Of a stretch of 58,532 nucleotides of DNA, positions 8,521 to 16,704 are shown one piece after another (position 1 is the first letter of the stretch; the number at the start of each line of letters is the position of its first letter). Source of the DNA: Streptomyces sp. OfavH-34-F (GTDB taxonomy: Bacteria > Actinomycetota > Actinomycetes > Streptomycetales > Streptomycetaceae); contig NZ_JAKRGC010000011.1 in NCBI RefSeq assembly GCF_022347745.1, forward strand, positions 1 through 58,532, written 5' to 3'. The position numbers and the translations under genes were made by a program. Under the pieces are notes generated by a model. It was not told where the DNA came from. It did not search any database and was given only the letters and a program-made list of their open reading frames with translations.

Positions 8521-10209
8521 ATGGAAGTCAATGGAGACCTGGTCCACGGCACGATGCTGACCGCGGTCGATGTGGACGGCTCCACGCGACAATCCGGTCT
8601 GCTCGACCTGTTGTTCGACGCGCATCGGATCCGACGCCTGGAACTTCCGGTGCACACCATGACACCAGTGGTGCTACGCCAGTTGCTGCTGCCGGTCATG
8701 TTCGATGCGCTGGGGATGCCGAGGAGCCGGCAGGAATGGGGCGAGCGGTTCCGCCGGGGCCGGTTCTCCGAGGAGGAACGCGCCCGCCTCGGCGCGTACC
8801 TGGGCCCCGAGCGGTACGGCGACCGGTTCCGGCTCTTCGGCCCGGAGCGCCCCTTCGCACAGGTGGCAGGGCTGACCGCGCTGAACGGGGAGACGAAGTC
8901 CGCCGCGCAACTGGTGCCTTCGGTGGCGTCCGGGAACAACGTGCCCCTGTTCAGCGCGCTGAGTGAGTCGGACGACCTGCTGCTGACGCCGGGCGAGGCC
9001 GCGCTGTGGCTGCTCCACGTGCACTGCTGGGACACGGCGTCGATCAAGACCGGCGCCGAGGGCGACCCGCAGGCGAGCAAGGGCAAGACGACCGGCAACC
9101 CCACCGGCCCGCTCGGCCAGTTCGGTGTCGTCGTCCCCACCGGAGCGACGCTGTACGACACGCTGCTGCTGAACACCCCGATCGTGCCGGACGGCCTCAA
9201 GGCCGACGACCGGCCGCAGTGGGCCTGGGACGAGCGCCCGGCAAGCCTCGGCTGCACGTCACCGGCAAGCCCGGCCTGGTCCCAGCGCCCGGCGAGCGGG
9301 TTGTTGGACCTGCTGACCTTCCAGTCGCGCCGGGTGCGCCTGTTCACCTGCGAGACGGAGTCGGGGGTACGGGTGAACCGGGTCATCGTGTCCGCCGGTG
9401 ACCGGCTGACACGGACGCCCCAGGACGAGCCGCACACCGCGTGGCAGCACACGGCCAAGCCGAAGAAGGACCAGCCGCACCAGCGGCCCCGCCGGCACAC
9501 CTCGGGCCGGGCGGCGTGGCAAGGGCTGAGCACCCTCCTGGCGATGACCCTGCCCGAACAGGGCGACGGCCCCTACACCTCGTCGCTGCTGCGGCAGATC
9601 GGGGACCTCCAGGCCGATCAGGTGCTTCCCCACGGATACCCACTCGGTGCGGAGACCTCGGGTCTGGAGTACGGCACGCAGTCCGCCGTGGTGGAGAACG
9701 CGATCGGTGACGACGTGCCCCTGCCGGTCAACGCGCTCCTCGCCCAGGACAAGTGGCTGCGCGCGGCCTTGCTGGAGTGCGTCGACCAGGCGGACCAGGT
9801 CGCCCGGGCGCTCGACGGTCTCAACAACGATCTGCGGCGCGCGGCGGGCGGTGACCCGCTGCCCAGGGACAAGGGCAGCAGGCCATCCGCCGCGTTCCTC
9901 CACTCCCTCGACGGGATCATGCGGCGTCTCCTCGTCGGTCTGCGGACCGTCGGGGACGACGGCGACCTCCTCGAACGAGCCCAGCTCGCCTGGGAGCAGT
10001 CCCTGCGGATCGCCGCGGACAGGGAAGCCGACCTGCTGCTCGCGGCCGTCCCCCCGCGCGCCGTCGTGGGCCGCACGGTCAGGAGCGGTGACAAGGAGTT
10101 CGTGTACCGCAGCGGCAAGGCCGTCGGTCACTTCCAGGCGAAACTCGGCGCGATTCTGGAACGGATCGCGGCCGGACACGGCACCGAGGCAGAGGAGGCC
10201 GCGGCATGA
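8521..10209 (+). CDS. cse1: Cascade large subunit Cse1 (CasA/Cas8e)
   Basis: 562 residues from ATG 8521, preceded by GAGAGGAG; the frame upstream (8419-8520) lacks a start signal. Family features: VNGDLVHGTML near the N-terminus, GLLDLLFDAHRI, ELPVHTMTPVVLRQLLLPVM, and FRLFGPERPFAQVAGL, the typical Cse1 Phe-rich segment, followed by NVPLFSALSE and PGEAALWLLHVHCWDTASIK. A C-terminal four-helix bundle covers roughly residues 400-560. Cse1 recognises the PAM, helps unwind target DNA and recruits Cas3. Length is at the upper end for the family. Its stop overlaps the cse2 start by four bases, so translation is coupled. Confidence 0.9.
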   Translation: MEVNGDLVHGTMLTAVDVDGSTRQSGLLDLLFDAHRIRRLELPVHTMTPVVLRQLLLPVMFDALGMPRSRQEWGERFRRGRFSEEERARLGAYLGPERYGDRFRLFGPERPFAQVAGLTALNGETKSAAQLVPSVASGNNVPLFSALSESDDLLLTPGEAALWLLHVHCWDTASIKTGAEGDPQASKGKTTGNPTGPLGQFGVVVPTGATLYDTLLLNTPIVPDGLKADDRPQWAWDERPASLGCTSPASPAWSQRPASGLLDLLTFQSRRVRLFTCETESGVRVNRVIVSAGDRLTRTPQDEPHTAWQHTAKPKKDQPHQRPRRHTSGRAAWQGLSTLLAMTLPEQGDGPYTSSLLRQIGDLQADQVLPHGYPLGAETSGLEYGTQSAVVENAIGDDVPLPVNALLAQDKWLRAALLECVDQADQVARALDGLNNDLRRAAGGDPLPRDKGSRPSAAFLHSLDGIMRRLLVGLRTVGDDGDLLERAQLAWEQSLRIAADREADLLLAAVPPRAVVGRTVRSGDKEFVYRSGKAVGHFQAKLGAILERIAAGHGTEAEEAAA

Positions 10210-11381
10210 CGTCCACCCGGACACGTCCGTTCTTCTGGGAGGAGGCTGCCGAGGACTGGGACGCGAAGCGGCGGGCGGGACAGCCTCCGGAATTCTCCGA
10301 GTACGTGGTGCGAAAGCTCCGGGCCGTGCGCGAAGGCGTGGGCCGGGAGCCGGGCTCCGTCGCGTCGATGCGATCCGTCCACCGCGTCTTCCTCCGGGAC
10401 GAGGAGCTGGACAGCCTCCCGCGCTCGTACGTCGCCGAGCACTACGCACTGACCCTGTTCGGTCTGCACCAGCACGCCTCGTCCGAGCCCGTCCACCAGC
10501 CAGGCAACGGGCTTGGCACCGCGTTCCTGCGGCTGTGGCGCATGGAGCCGCAGGCCCGGCCCGCTCGGGAACGGCGGCTGCTCGCGGCCGCCTCCGCCCA
10601 GGACGTGCACGAACTGGCGCAGCACCTCCAGCGCCTCGTGCCCCTGCTGCGGCAGGCAGGTATCGGCCTGGACTACAGGCGGCTGCTCTTCGAGCTGCAG
10701 CAGTGGGACGGCCCGGAGCGGGACCGTACGCTGCGGGCCTGGGGCCTCCAGTGCACCGACCCCGGCACTCCCGCCCCACCCGGTGACGAGGGTGCGCGGC
10801 GCTCCGACGCCGACAGCGCGTCCGCACCGTACTGGGTGACGTACGACCCCAGGAGCCGGGACGCCGCCGCAGAGCTGGCCGCGCTGCGCTCGGGCATCGG
10901 GCGGGAGGCGGGCACGGTGCCCGCCATGTGGGCGTTCCATCGCACCCGCATGACGTCGAACCGGCGCGATGCAGGACACCTCACACCGGATCTGAAGGCC
11001 GAACACGCGGCGCTCACCCTCTTCGCCCGTCATCAGCAGGCCCAGGAGCACCGGATGCACGTCAAGGGCCACAGCCCGGGCACCGCTGTCGGCTTCCTTG
11101 CCAAGAAGACGGCGGAGGGCATGGGCACAGGCGCCACCACCGCACTGGAACGGCGCTTCGGCGTCCTGCTCACCTCCGACGACTTCGACGAACTCGTCAT
11201 GCATCTGCGCTCGCTCGTACCGCTGCTGAACCAAGCCGGTATCGGACTCGACTACGACCTGCTCCGCAAAGCCCTGCGCTTCTGGGACGACCCGAGTCGT
11301 CCGGACGCCGCGGCCTGTCGCCGGCGCTGGGAGCGCGACTTCCATACCGCGAAGACCGCGAACACCGCGAAGAAGTCCTGA
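10206..11381 (+). CDS. cse2: Double-length Cse2 (CasB): two Cse2 domains fused in tandem
   Basis: 391 residues, about twice a normal Cse2 (roughly 160-220). Residues 39-181 and 227-376 are two copies of the same helical domain. Aligned pairs: VREGVGREPGSVASM with LRSGIGREAGTVPAM; VAEHYALTLFGLHQH with KAEHAALTLFARHQQ; LQRLVPLLRQAGIGLDYRRL with LRSLVPLLNQAGIGLDYDLL; QQWDGP with RFWDDP. A linker of about 45 Pro/Ala/Asp-rich residues (182-226) joins them, and 35 residues precede the first domain. Cse2 forms the dimer in the belly of Cascade that stabilises crRNA and the non-target strand; here one chain could supply both subunits. The ATG overlaps the cse1 stop. There is no stop or frameshift between the halves. 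Confidence 0.9.
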   Translation: MTSTRTRPFFWEEAAEDWDAKRRAGQPPEFSEYVVRKLRAVREGVGREPGSVASMRSVHRVFLRDEELDSLPRSYVAEHYALTLFGLHQHASSEPVHQPGNGLGTAFLRLWRMEPQARPARERRLLAAASAQDVHELAQHLQRLVPLLRQAGIGLDYRRLLFELQQWDGPERDRTLRAWGLQCTDPGTPAPPGDEGARRSDADSASAPYWVTYDPRSRDAAAELAALRSGIGREAGTVPAMWAFHRTRMTSNRRDAGHLTPDLKAEHAALTLFARHQQAQEHRMHVKGHSPGTAVGFLAKKTAEGMGTGATTALERRFGVLLTSDDFDELVMHLRSLVPLLNQAGIGLDYDLLRKALRFWDDPSRPDAAACRRRWERDFHTAKTANTAKKS

Positions 11382-11525
11382 ATCCACCGACCGGAGACGG
11401 CCGCCCGGCCGCTCCGGCGCCGTATGCGGGACGCCCCGAAGGAACCCCGCGTACGCCCCGTTGCTTCGCCTCTCACACCCGGGTGCCGCCATGGGCGGCG
11501 CCCCACGCCTTCTAGGAGCTGTGCC

Positions 11526-12707
11526 ATGAACCAGCCGCACCTGTTCGTCGAGGTCCACATCCTGCAGAGCCTGCCGCCGTCCAACGTCAACCGGGACGAC
11601 AGCGGTACCCCCAAGCAGGCCCAGTTCGGTGGTGCCCGGCGCGCCCGCGTCTCCTCGCAGGCGTGGAAGCGGGCCACCCGCACCGAGTACGCCCGGCAGG
11701 TGCCCGAGGCCGACCGGGCCACCCGCACCAAGCGCATCGCCACCCTGCTCACCGAGCGGCTCGCCCGGTCCGCCGACGAGGGCGGAGCCGGCCTCGACGC
11801 GGAGCCGGCCGACCGTCTGGCCACCGCTCTTCTCGAACCGCTCGGGATCGCCAAGTCGGCGAAGAAGGACGACCAGTCGGCGTACCTGTTGTTCTTCGGC
11901 AAGAAGCAGCTCGATGACCTGGTGGCCGCGCTCGACGGCCGTGCCGCCGAACTCGCCGCCCTGCCCGACGACGAGCTGAAGGCGGAGGTGAAGAAGCTCC
12001 CCGTCGTCGGGACGCTGTCCACCGGGCACCCGGCGGAGGTCGCGCTCTTCGGCCGCATGGTCGCCGACCTGCCCGCGCTGAACGTGGACGCCTCCGTGCA
12101 GGTCGCGCACGCCCTGTCCACCCACGCCGTGCGTACCGAGTTCGACTACTTCACCGCGGTGGACGACGAGAACACCGAGGACCACGGGGCCGGGATGATC
12201 GGAACCGTCGAGTTCAACTCCTCCACCCTGTACCGGTACGCGGTCCTGGGCGTGCACCAGCTGCGCGACAACCTCTCCGACACCGCCGAGACCCGGGACA
12301 CGGCGGTCCGCTTCGTCGAGGCGTTCGCACGCTCCATGCCCACCGGACACCAGAACTCCTTCGCCCACCGCACCCTGCCCCACCTGGTCCTGCTGACCGT
12401 CCGCACCGACCAGCCGGTCAACCTGGTCTCCGCCTACGAGGAGCCCGTCACCGGCACCACCGGCCTCGCCGAAGAATCCGCTGTCCAGCTCGCCGAAGAA
12501 CTCACGAAGGTCGGCGAGACCTGGGGCAACAAGCCACTGCGTACGCTGGCCACCTACACCGCCGAAAAGGACAAGGTCACCGACGCATTCGGCCCCTCCC
12601 TGTCCTTCCCCGCCCTCCTCGATGCCCTGGGCGCCCTGGTCGGCGACTGGCTCGACGGCGGAGCGGCGGCTGTGGCCGGCGACGGCGCGGAGGCCGGTGC
12701 CCGATGA
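11526..12707 (+). CDS. cas7e: Cascade backbone subunit Cas7e (Cse4/CasC)
   Basis: 393 residues from ATG 11526 with AGGAG nine bases upstream. N-terminal FVEVHILQSLPPSNVNRDD and RRARVSSQAWKRATR are the hallmark Cas7e segments; FGRMVADLPALNVDASVQVA and DYFTAVDD, then AGMIGTVEFNSSTLYRYA, complete the RRM-like fold, and MPTGHQNSFAHRTLPHLVL is the conserved C-terminal region. Six copies normally coat the crRNA spacer. A 144-base gap separates it from cse2, the largest in the operon, so expression of this high-copy subunit may depend on its own ribosome site. Overlaps cas5e by four bases. Confidence 0.95.
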   Translation: MNQPHLFVEVHILQSLPPSNVNRDDSGTPKQAQFGGARRARVSSQAWKRATRTEYARQVPEADRATRTKRIATLLTERLARSADEGGAGLDAEPADRLATALLEPLGIAKSAKKDDQSAYLLFFGKKQLDDLVAALDGRAAELAALPDDELKAEVKKLPVVGTLSTGHPAEVALFGRMVADLPALNVDASVQVAHALSTHAVRTEFDYFTAVDDENTEDHGAGMIGTVEFNSSTLYRYAVLGVHQLRDNLSDTAETRDTAVRFVEAFARSMPTGHQNSFAHRTLPHLVLLTVRTDQPVNLVSAYEEPVTGTTGLAEESAVQLAEELTKVGETWGNKPLRTLATYTAEKDKVTDAFGPSLSFPALLDALGALVGDWLDGGAAAVAGDGAEAGAR

Positions 12708-13504
12708 CCGGCACCGAGTACGCGGTCCTGCTGCTGCGGCTCGCCGCCCCCTTGCAGTCGTGGGGCGGCCCCTCCCGCTACAACCGGCGCGAAACACGCC
12801 CCCAACCCACCAAGTCCGGGGTCCTCGGCCTCCTGGCCGCCGCCGAAGGCCGCGACCGTGCGGCGTCCATCGCCGATCTGGTCGGACTCCGGCTCGGCGT
12901 CCGTGCCGATCAGCCCGGTTCCCTGCTCCGCGACTACCACACGTACAGCGACTACCGGGGGGTGCCCCTGCTGTCGGCCAAGACCAACGCCAAGGGGCAG
13001 CAGACCCGGACCACACCCGCCAAGTACACAGGCGTCACCCAGCGCTTCTACCTCCAGGACGCCGTCTTCGTCGTGGCCCTCCGCGGCCCGAAGCCCCTCC
13101 TGACGGGCCTGGAGAAGGCCGTCCGGCATCCCGTCCACCCGCTCTCCCTGGGCCGCCGCTCCTGCCCGCCCACCGGCCCCGTCAGCCTCGGTCTGCGCCC
13201 CGACACCGATCTGGAGGAGGCACTGAAACGGGTGCCGTGGCAGGCGGGCCCGTACCGCCGCAGCCAAGTCCGGGACGCCACCGTGTCCCTGGAGGCCACC
13301 GTGGAGGACCCGGCGGGCGACCACCTCGCCGTGGACGTCCCCGACACCTACGACCTCAAGACCGGAACCACCTTCGGCCGCCGCGCCGTGCGCCATCTGT
13401 GGGTCTCCGTGCCCACCGGACACGCCGAGCCACCGCAGTCCGCGCGGGACACCGGCCCCACCGGCCGGTCCGGCCACGACCCGTTCGCCCTCCTGGGCTG
13501 GTGA
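12704..13504 (+). CDS. cas5e: Cascade subunit Cas5e (CasD)
   Basis: 266 residues, ATG overlapping the cas7e stop. The N-terminal LLLRLAAPLQSWGGPSRYN RAMP signature, TKSGVLGLLAAAEG, and LLRDYHTYSDYRGVPLLSAK are typical of Cas5e, followed by RFYLQDAVFVVAL and a GRRSCPPTGPVSLGL segment. Cas5e caps the 5' handle of the crRNA and contacts Cse1. The C-terminal tail after about residue 240 is a low-complexity extension. Four bases separate its stop from the cas6e start. Confidence 0.93.
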   Translation: MTGTEYAVLLLRLAAPLQSWGGPSRYNRRETRPQPTKSGVLGLLAAAEGRDRAASIADLVGLRLGVRADQPGSLLRDYHTYSDYRGVPLLSAKTNAKGQQTRTTPAKYTGVTQRFYLQDAVFVVALRGPKPLLTGLEKAVRHPVHPLSLGRRSCPPTGPVSLGLRPDTDLEEALKRVPWQAGPYRRSQVRDATVSLEATVEDPAGDHLAVDVPDTYDLKTGTTFGRRAVRHLWVSVPTGHAEPPQSARDTGPTGRSGHDPFALLGW

Positions 13505-13508
13505 CCGC

Positions 13509-14306
13509 ATGCCATACCTGTCGAAGATCCCCCTCAACCCGCGCCGCCGGGCCGCCGTCTCCCTGCTCGCCAACCCGCACCGGCTGCACGCGGCCGTACT
13601 GAACGGGCTGGCCGTCCAGCCCGTCACGGAACGCGTCCTGTGGCGACTGGAGAGCAACCGCCCCCACCAGGCCGAAGTCCTCGTCCTCACCGAGAGCCGC
13701 CCCTCCTGGGCGCACCTGGTCGAGGACGCCGGCTGGCCCGGAGCCGACGGGGGCGATCCGCTCATCGCCGACTACACCCCCCTGCTCGACCGCCTCGCGT
13801 ACGGCCGCGAATTCGGCTTCCGCCTCACCGCCAACCCCGTACACAACGTCCTGGCACCCGCCCGGCCCAGCGAACCCCAGGCCGCCCGAATCAGCGAAGG
13901 CGCTGACAAGGGCGGCCGGCCGCGTGGCTTCCGCGTCGCCCACCGCACCGTGGCCCAGCAGATCGGATGGCTCCTCCAGCGGTGCGAGCGCCACGGATTC
14001 ACCATCCCCGACGCCGACGTCACGCCGCCCGCCCCCGGCTTGCGCGAGCCCGCCGCCGACGACCGGAAACCGTCACCGGGGCCGGCGGTCGCCGTTGTCG
14101 GCCGGGACATCCTGCGCTTCAGCAAGCGGAAGGGCGGACCGCGCGTCACCCTGTCCACGGCGACCTTCGAAGGACGGCTGCGCGTCACCGATCCCGACGC
14201 TCTGCGGGCCTGCCTGCTCGGCGGCATCGGCCCCGCCAAGGGCTACGGCCAGGGCCTCCTCACCCTGGCCCCGCTCCGCGCCACCGAGGACGTGAACCGT
14301 GGCTGA
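13509..14306 (+). CDS. cas6e: crRNA-processing endonuclease Cas6e (CasE)
   Basis: 265 residues. The N-terminal MPYLSKIPLNPRRR and LLANPHRLHAAVL contain the conserved His expected of the general acid/base; RLTANPVHNVL is the central strand; the glycine-rich loop GIGPAKGYGQGLLTL near the C-terminus is the Cas6 signature. The insertion at about residues 178-200 (Pro/Ala/Asp-rich) is longer than in E. coli. Cas6e cuts the pre-crRNA at the base of each repeat hairpin and stays on the 3' stem. With the arrays eroded, its substrate must come from another locus, if any. Overlaps cas1e by eight bases. Confidence 0.93.
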   Translation: MPYLSKIPLNPRRRAAVSLLANPHRLHAAVLNGLAVQPVTERVLWRLESNRPHQAEVLVLTESRPSWAHLVEDAGWPGADGGDPLIADYTPLLDRLAYGREFGFRLTANPVHNVLAPARPSEPQAARISEGADKGGRPRGFRVAHRTVAQQIGWLLQRCERHGFTIPDADVTPPAPGLREPAADDRKPSPGPAVAVVGRDILRFSKRKGGPRVTLSTATFEGRLRVTDPDALRACLLGGIGPAKGYGQGLLTLAPLRATEDVNRG

Positions 14307-15315
14307 ACCGTGGTGGCGGACCGGGCCCCAGGACGTCCACCGGCTCGAGGACCGCATCAGCAGCCTCTACGCCGAACGGTGTCACATCGACCGCGACGAC
14401 AATGCCATCGTCCTGGTCAACAAGGCGCGTACTGTCCACGTTCCGGCGGCCTGGCTCGCGGTCCTCCTGGTGGGCCCGGGCAGTCGCATCACGCACCCCG
14501 CCGTCACCCTGCTCGCCGACTCCGGCACCGCTGTGTGCTGGGTCGGCGAACACGGTGTACGCCTCTACGCCACCGGTATCGGGACGGCGCGCGGTTCCCA
14601 GCTCCAGCTCCGCCAGGCATGGCTGGTGACCCGCCCCAAGGAACGCGTCGCCGTGGCCCGCCGCATGTACGAGATGCGCTTCACCGGCGAGGACACCACC
14701 GGTCTGACCCTCCAGCAGCTCCGGGGCCGGGAGGGCACCCGCGTCCGCCGTCTCTACGCCGAGCACTCGGCGCGCACCGGCGTACCGTGGGTCAAGCGCG
14801 ACTACAAGCCGGGTGACGCCTTCGCGGCGGGCGACGACGTCAACCGGCTCCTGTCCGCGGCGAACTCCGCCCTCTACGGCATCAGCCACGCCGCGATCAC
14901 CGGGCTCGGCGCCAGCCCCGCCCTCGGGTTCGTCCACACCGGCAACGCGCTCTCCTTCGTGCTGGACATCGCCGACCTCTACAAGGCGGAATACACCATC
15001 CCGCTGGCCTTCGACCTTGCCGCCCAGGGCCTGACCTCGGAGCGCGACGCGCGCACCGCCTTCCGCGACGCCGTCGTCAAGGGCAAACTGCTGCCCCGCA
15101 TCGTCACCGACATCAAACGGCTGCTCGTACGCGAAGGCACCGAACTCTCCGACGAGGATCTCGGAGCCCTGTGGGACGACGGCGACACCGTCGTCAGCAG
15201 CGGCCGGAACTGGAGCGCCGCCGACCACCTCGACATCATCCCGGAACCGGAACCGGAGCCGGAACCGAAGCCGGCTGAAAGGGACGGCTCCGGCGACGGC
15301 GAGGTGGCGTCATGA
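14299..15315 (+). CDS. cas1e: Spacer-acquisition integrase Cas1e
   Basis: 338 residues from GTG 14299. The active-site neighbourhood is intact: LRGREGTRVRRLYAEHS (metal-binding Glu), GFVHTGNALSFVLDIADLYK (His and Asp ligands), preceded by the beta-rich N-terminal half (HIDRDDNAIVLVN, TLLADSGTAVCWVG). The last 35 residues form an acidic EPEPEPEPKP tail absent from E. coli Cas1. With Cas2 it integrates spacers into the leader-proximal repeat. Overlap with both neighbours shows coupled translation. Intactness suggests recent function despite the missing array. Confidence 0.95.
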   Translation: MAEPWWRTGPQDVHRLEDRISSLYAERCHIDRDDNAIVLVNKARTVHVPAAWLAVLLVGPGSRITHPAVTLLADSGTAVCWVGEHGVRLYATGIGTARGSQLQLRQAWLVTRPKERVAVARRMYEMRFTGEDTTGLTLQQLRGREGTRVRRLYAEHSARTGVPWVKRDYKPGDAFAAGDDVNRLLSAANSALYGISHAAITGLGASPALGFVHTGNALSFVLDIADLYKAEYTIPLAFDLAAQGLTSERDARTAFRDAVVKGKLLPRIVTDIKRLLVREGTELSDEDLGALWDDGDTVVSSGRNWSAADHLDIIPEPEPEPEPKPAERDGSGDGEVAS

Positions 15316-15638
15316 GCACGGGTACCACCGTGGTCGTCCTCGTCGCGGCCCCGCCCGGTCTGCGCGGACACGTCACCCGGTGGTTCACCGAAGTCGCCGC
15401 AGGCGTCTACGTCGGCAACCCGAACCCCCGTATCCGCGACCGGTTGTGGAACCTCCTCGCCGACCGCATCCACGACGGCCAAGCGGTCATGATCGAACCC
15501 GCCACGAACGAACAGGGCTGGACGGCCCGCACGGCCGGCCGCGACCGATGGTCCCCCGTGGACTTCGACGGCCTCACCCTGATCGCGCGCCCCCGCCAGG
15601 GCGGCCGGTCCTGGCGGCCGGCCGGCGGACCGAGGTAG
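15312..15638 (+). CDS. cas2e: Spacer-acquisition subunit Cas2e
   Basis: 108 residues, ATG overlapping the cas1e stop by four bases. TTVVVLVAAPPGLRGHVTRW, EVAAGVYVGNPNPRIRDRLW and GQAVMIEPATNEQGW match the Cas2e fold; FDGLTLIARP ends the core. It dimerises and bridges two Cas1 dimers. It is the last gene of the operon. The 84 bases after its stop contain no CRISPR repeat, unlike the common I-E layout in which the array follows cas2. Confidence 0.95.
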   Translation: MSTGTTVVVLVAAPPGLRGHVTRWFTEVAAGVYVGNPNPRIRDRLWNLLADRIHDGQAVMIEPATNEQGWTARTAGRDRWSPVDFDGLTLIARPRQGGRSWRPAGGPR

Positions 15639-15702
15639 GCCCGCCCACCACGTCCACGGCGGTCGCCGACGCGCCCGCCCCACCCCACCCGCAGGCCGGG
15701 CC

Positions 15703-15720
15703 GGGCGCGCCGGCGCGCCC
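15703..15720. terminator. Perfect palindrome, probably the original terminator of the MurA-like gene and now the cas2 terminator
   Basis: GGGCGCGCCGGCGCGCCC is an 18-base perfect palindrome, 64 bases after the cas2 stop and two bases before the left 17-bp island repeat. Read on the minus strand, it would have followed the TGA of the MurA-like gene by two bases before the island inserted. It can act in both directions. Confidence 0.55.
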
Positions 15721-15722
15721 GC

Positions 15723-15739
15723 TCAGATGTCCCGGAAGA
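15723..15739. repeat. Left attachment-site core, 17-bp direct repeat
   Basis: Exact copy of 30023-30039. It is followed by island sequence and preceded by the stranded terminator palindrome. It equals the 3' terminal 17 bases of the MurA-like gene. Confidence 0.7.
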
Positions 15740-15842
15740 GGCCAGTCACTTGGCTGACCTGCAGGAACGATCGACCATCAGCCTCTGACCTGGGGAAATG
15801 GCCTTTCGGTTGTTTCACGCTTGGGCCCCTTGATGCGGCCGA

Positions 15843-15862
15843 AAGTCCCAGGAAAGTCCCAG
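15843..15862 (+). repeat. Paired AAGTCCCAG motifs, candidate integrase arm sites (left end)
   Basis: AAGTCCCAG occurs at 15843-15851 and 15854-15862, 11 bp (one helical turn) apart, 103 bases inside the left core. The same pair with the same spacing occurs at the right end. Direct repeats of this kind flanking a core are the usual arm-type sites of tyrosine integrases. Confidence 0.55.
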
Positions 15863-15897
15863 AGGGCTCCCAAGGAGACCGGGCGTTCTTTCCAGGT

Positions 15898-16609
15898 CAT
15901 GCGGGCTGTGCCGCGCGGCGTCTGCCGGCGTGGCGGCCGCGGCAGCGGGGCGCAGCAGACAGCGGCGGCAGGAAGACCTGCTGCTCCTCGTCGAGGGCGA
16001 GGCCATGGCCATAGCGGCGGTGTCGGCAGTGCTCTCCTGGCTGGTGACGAACTGGTGGGTGCTCGTCGTACTGGGAGCGTGCGCTGCGGTGGGCGGGACC
16101 TGGTGATTTCACCGGTTCCAGCAGCAACAGGCTTGGGAGCGGGTACAGCAGCAGCCCTGCGCTACGCGCTGCCGCAGCTGGATGCCCTGCATCACCAGGA
16201 CTTCGAGTACGTCATCCGTGACTTGATGCGCCGTGACGGAGGCACCGACACCCGGCAGATCGGCAGATCGGCAGATCGGCGGGGCCGGCGACAACGGCGC
16301 CGACGTCCTGGCCACCGGCCCCATGGGCCGGACCTGGGTCATCCAGTCCAAGCGCTGAGCGGCCGGTGACCGCGGGTCGGCGGACGGCACCCCGGACCTG
16401 CAGCGGGTCAACGGGACCGCCCGTCAGCTCTACGGCGCGGCCATCGTTCTCGTCGTCACGAACGGCCGGTTCTCAGCGCGTTGTGCACCCTGGCCGCTCA
16501 GCTGAGATGCACCTGGCCGACCGGTGGACCCCTTGCGGCCTGGGCGAGCGGTAGACAGCCTCTGCGGGAACTGCTGCCGAAGATTCCCAGCCCTCGCAAG
16601 AGCCAGTGA
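15898..16609 (+). pseudogene. Dead Mrr-type restriction endonuclease gene
   Basis: Pieces of one protein are readable in different frames: MAIAAVSAVLSWLVTNWW (membrane segment, from ATG 16005), LPQLDALHHQDFEYVIRDLM, GAGDNGADVLATGP and TWVIQSKR (PD-(D/E)xK core), TPDLQRVNGTARQLYGAAIV, LVVTNGRFS, HLADRW, and LPKIPSPRKSQ up to the stop at 16607-16609. An 8-base unit CAGATCGG is present three times at 16256-16279 where one copy would keep the frame. There is also an in-frame TGA after QSKR and at least two more shifts. The family is a membrane-anchored type IV-like endonuclease common in Streptomyces. With this many lesions it is not functional. Confidence 0.7.
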
Positions 16610-16704
16610 TTCACGAGCCCTGAGCCGTGAACCGCTCGGGGGCCGCACTGTGGGGATTACGCCTCTGCGGTGGGGTCAGGTCGTAGAACCCTATCAACCA
16701 GTCT

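Noticed and set aside
15639..15722. Expected CRISPR array position after cas2
   Set aside because: No repeat-like sequence is present; only a GC-rich stretch and a terminator palindrome.
15843..15862. GTCCCAG repeats as a short CRISPR or regulator site
   Set aside because: Matched pairs at both island ends, next to the 17-bp cores, are better explained as integrase arm sites.
15898..16609. Phase-variable restriction enzyme based on the 8-bp repeat
   Set aside because: Besides the repeat, an in-frame stop and further frameshifts disable the gene, so changing the repeat number would not restore it.
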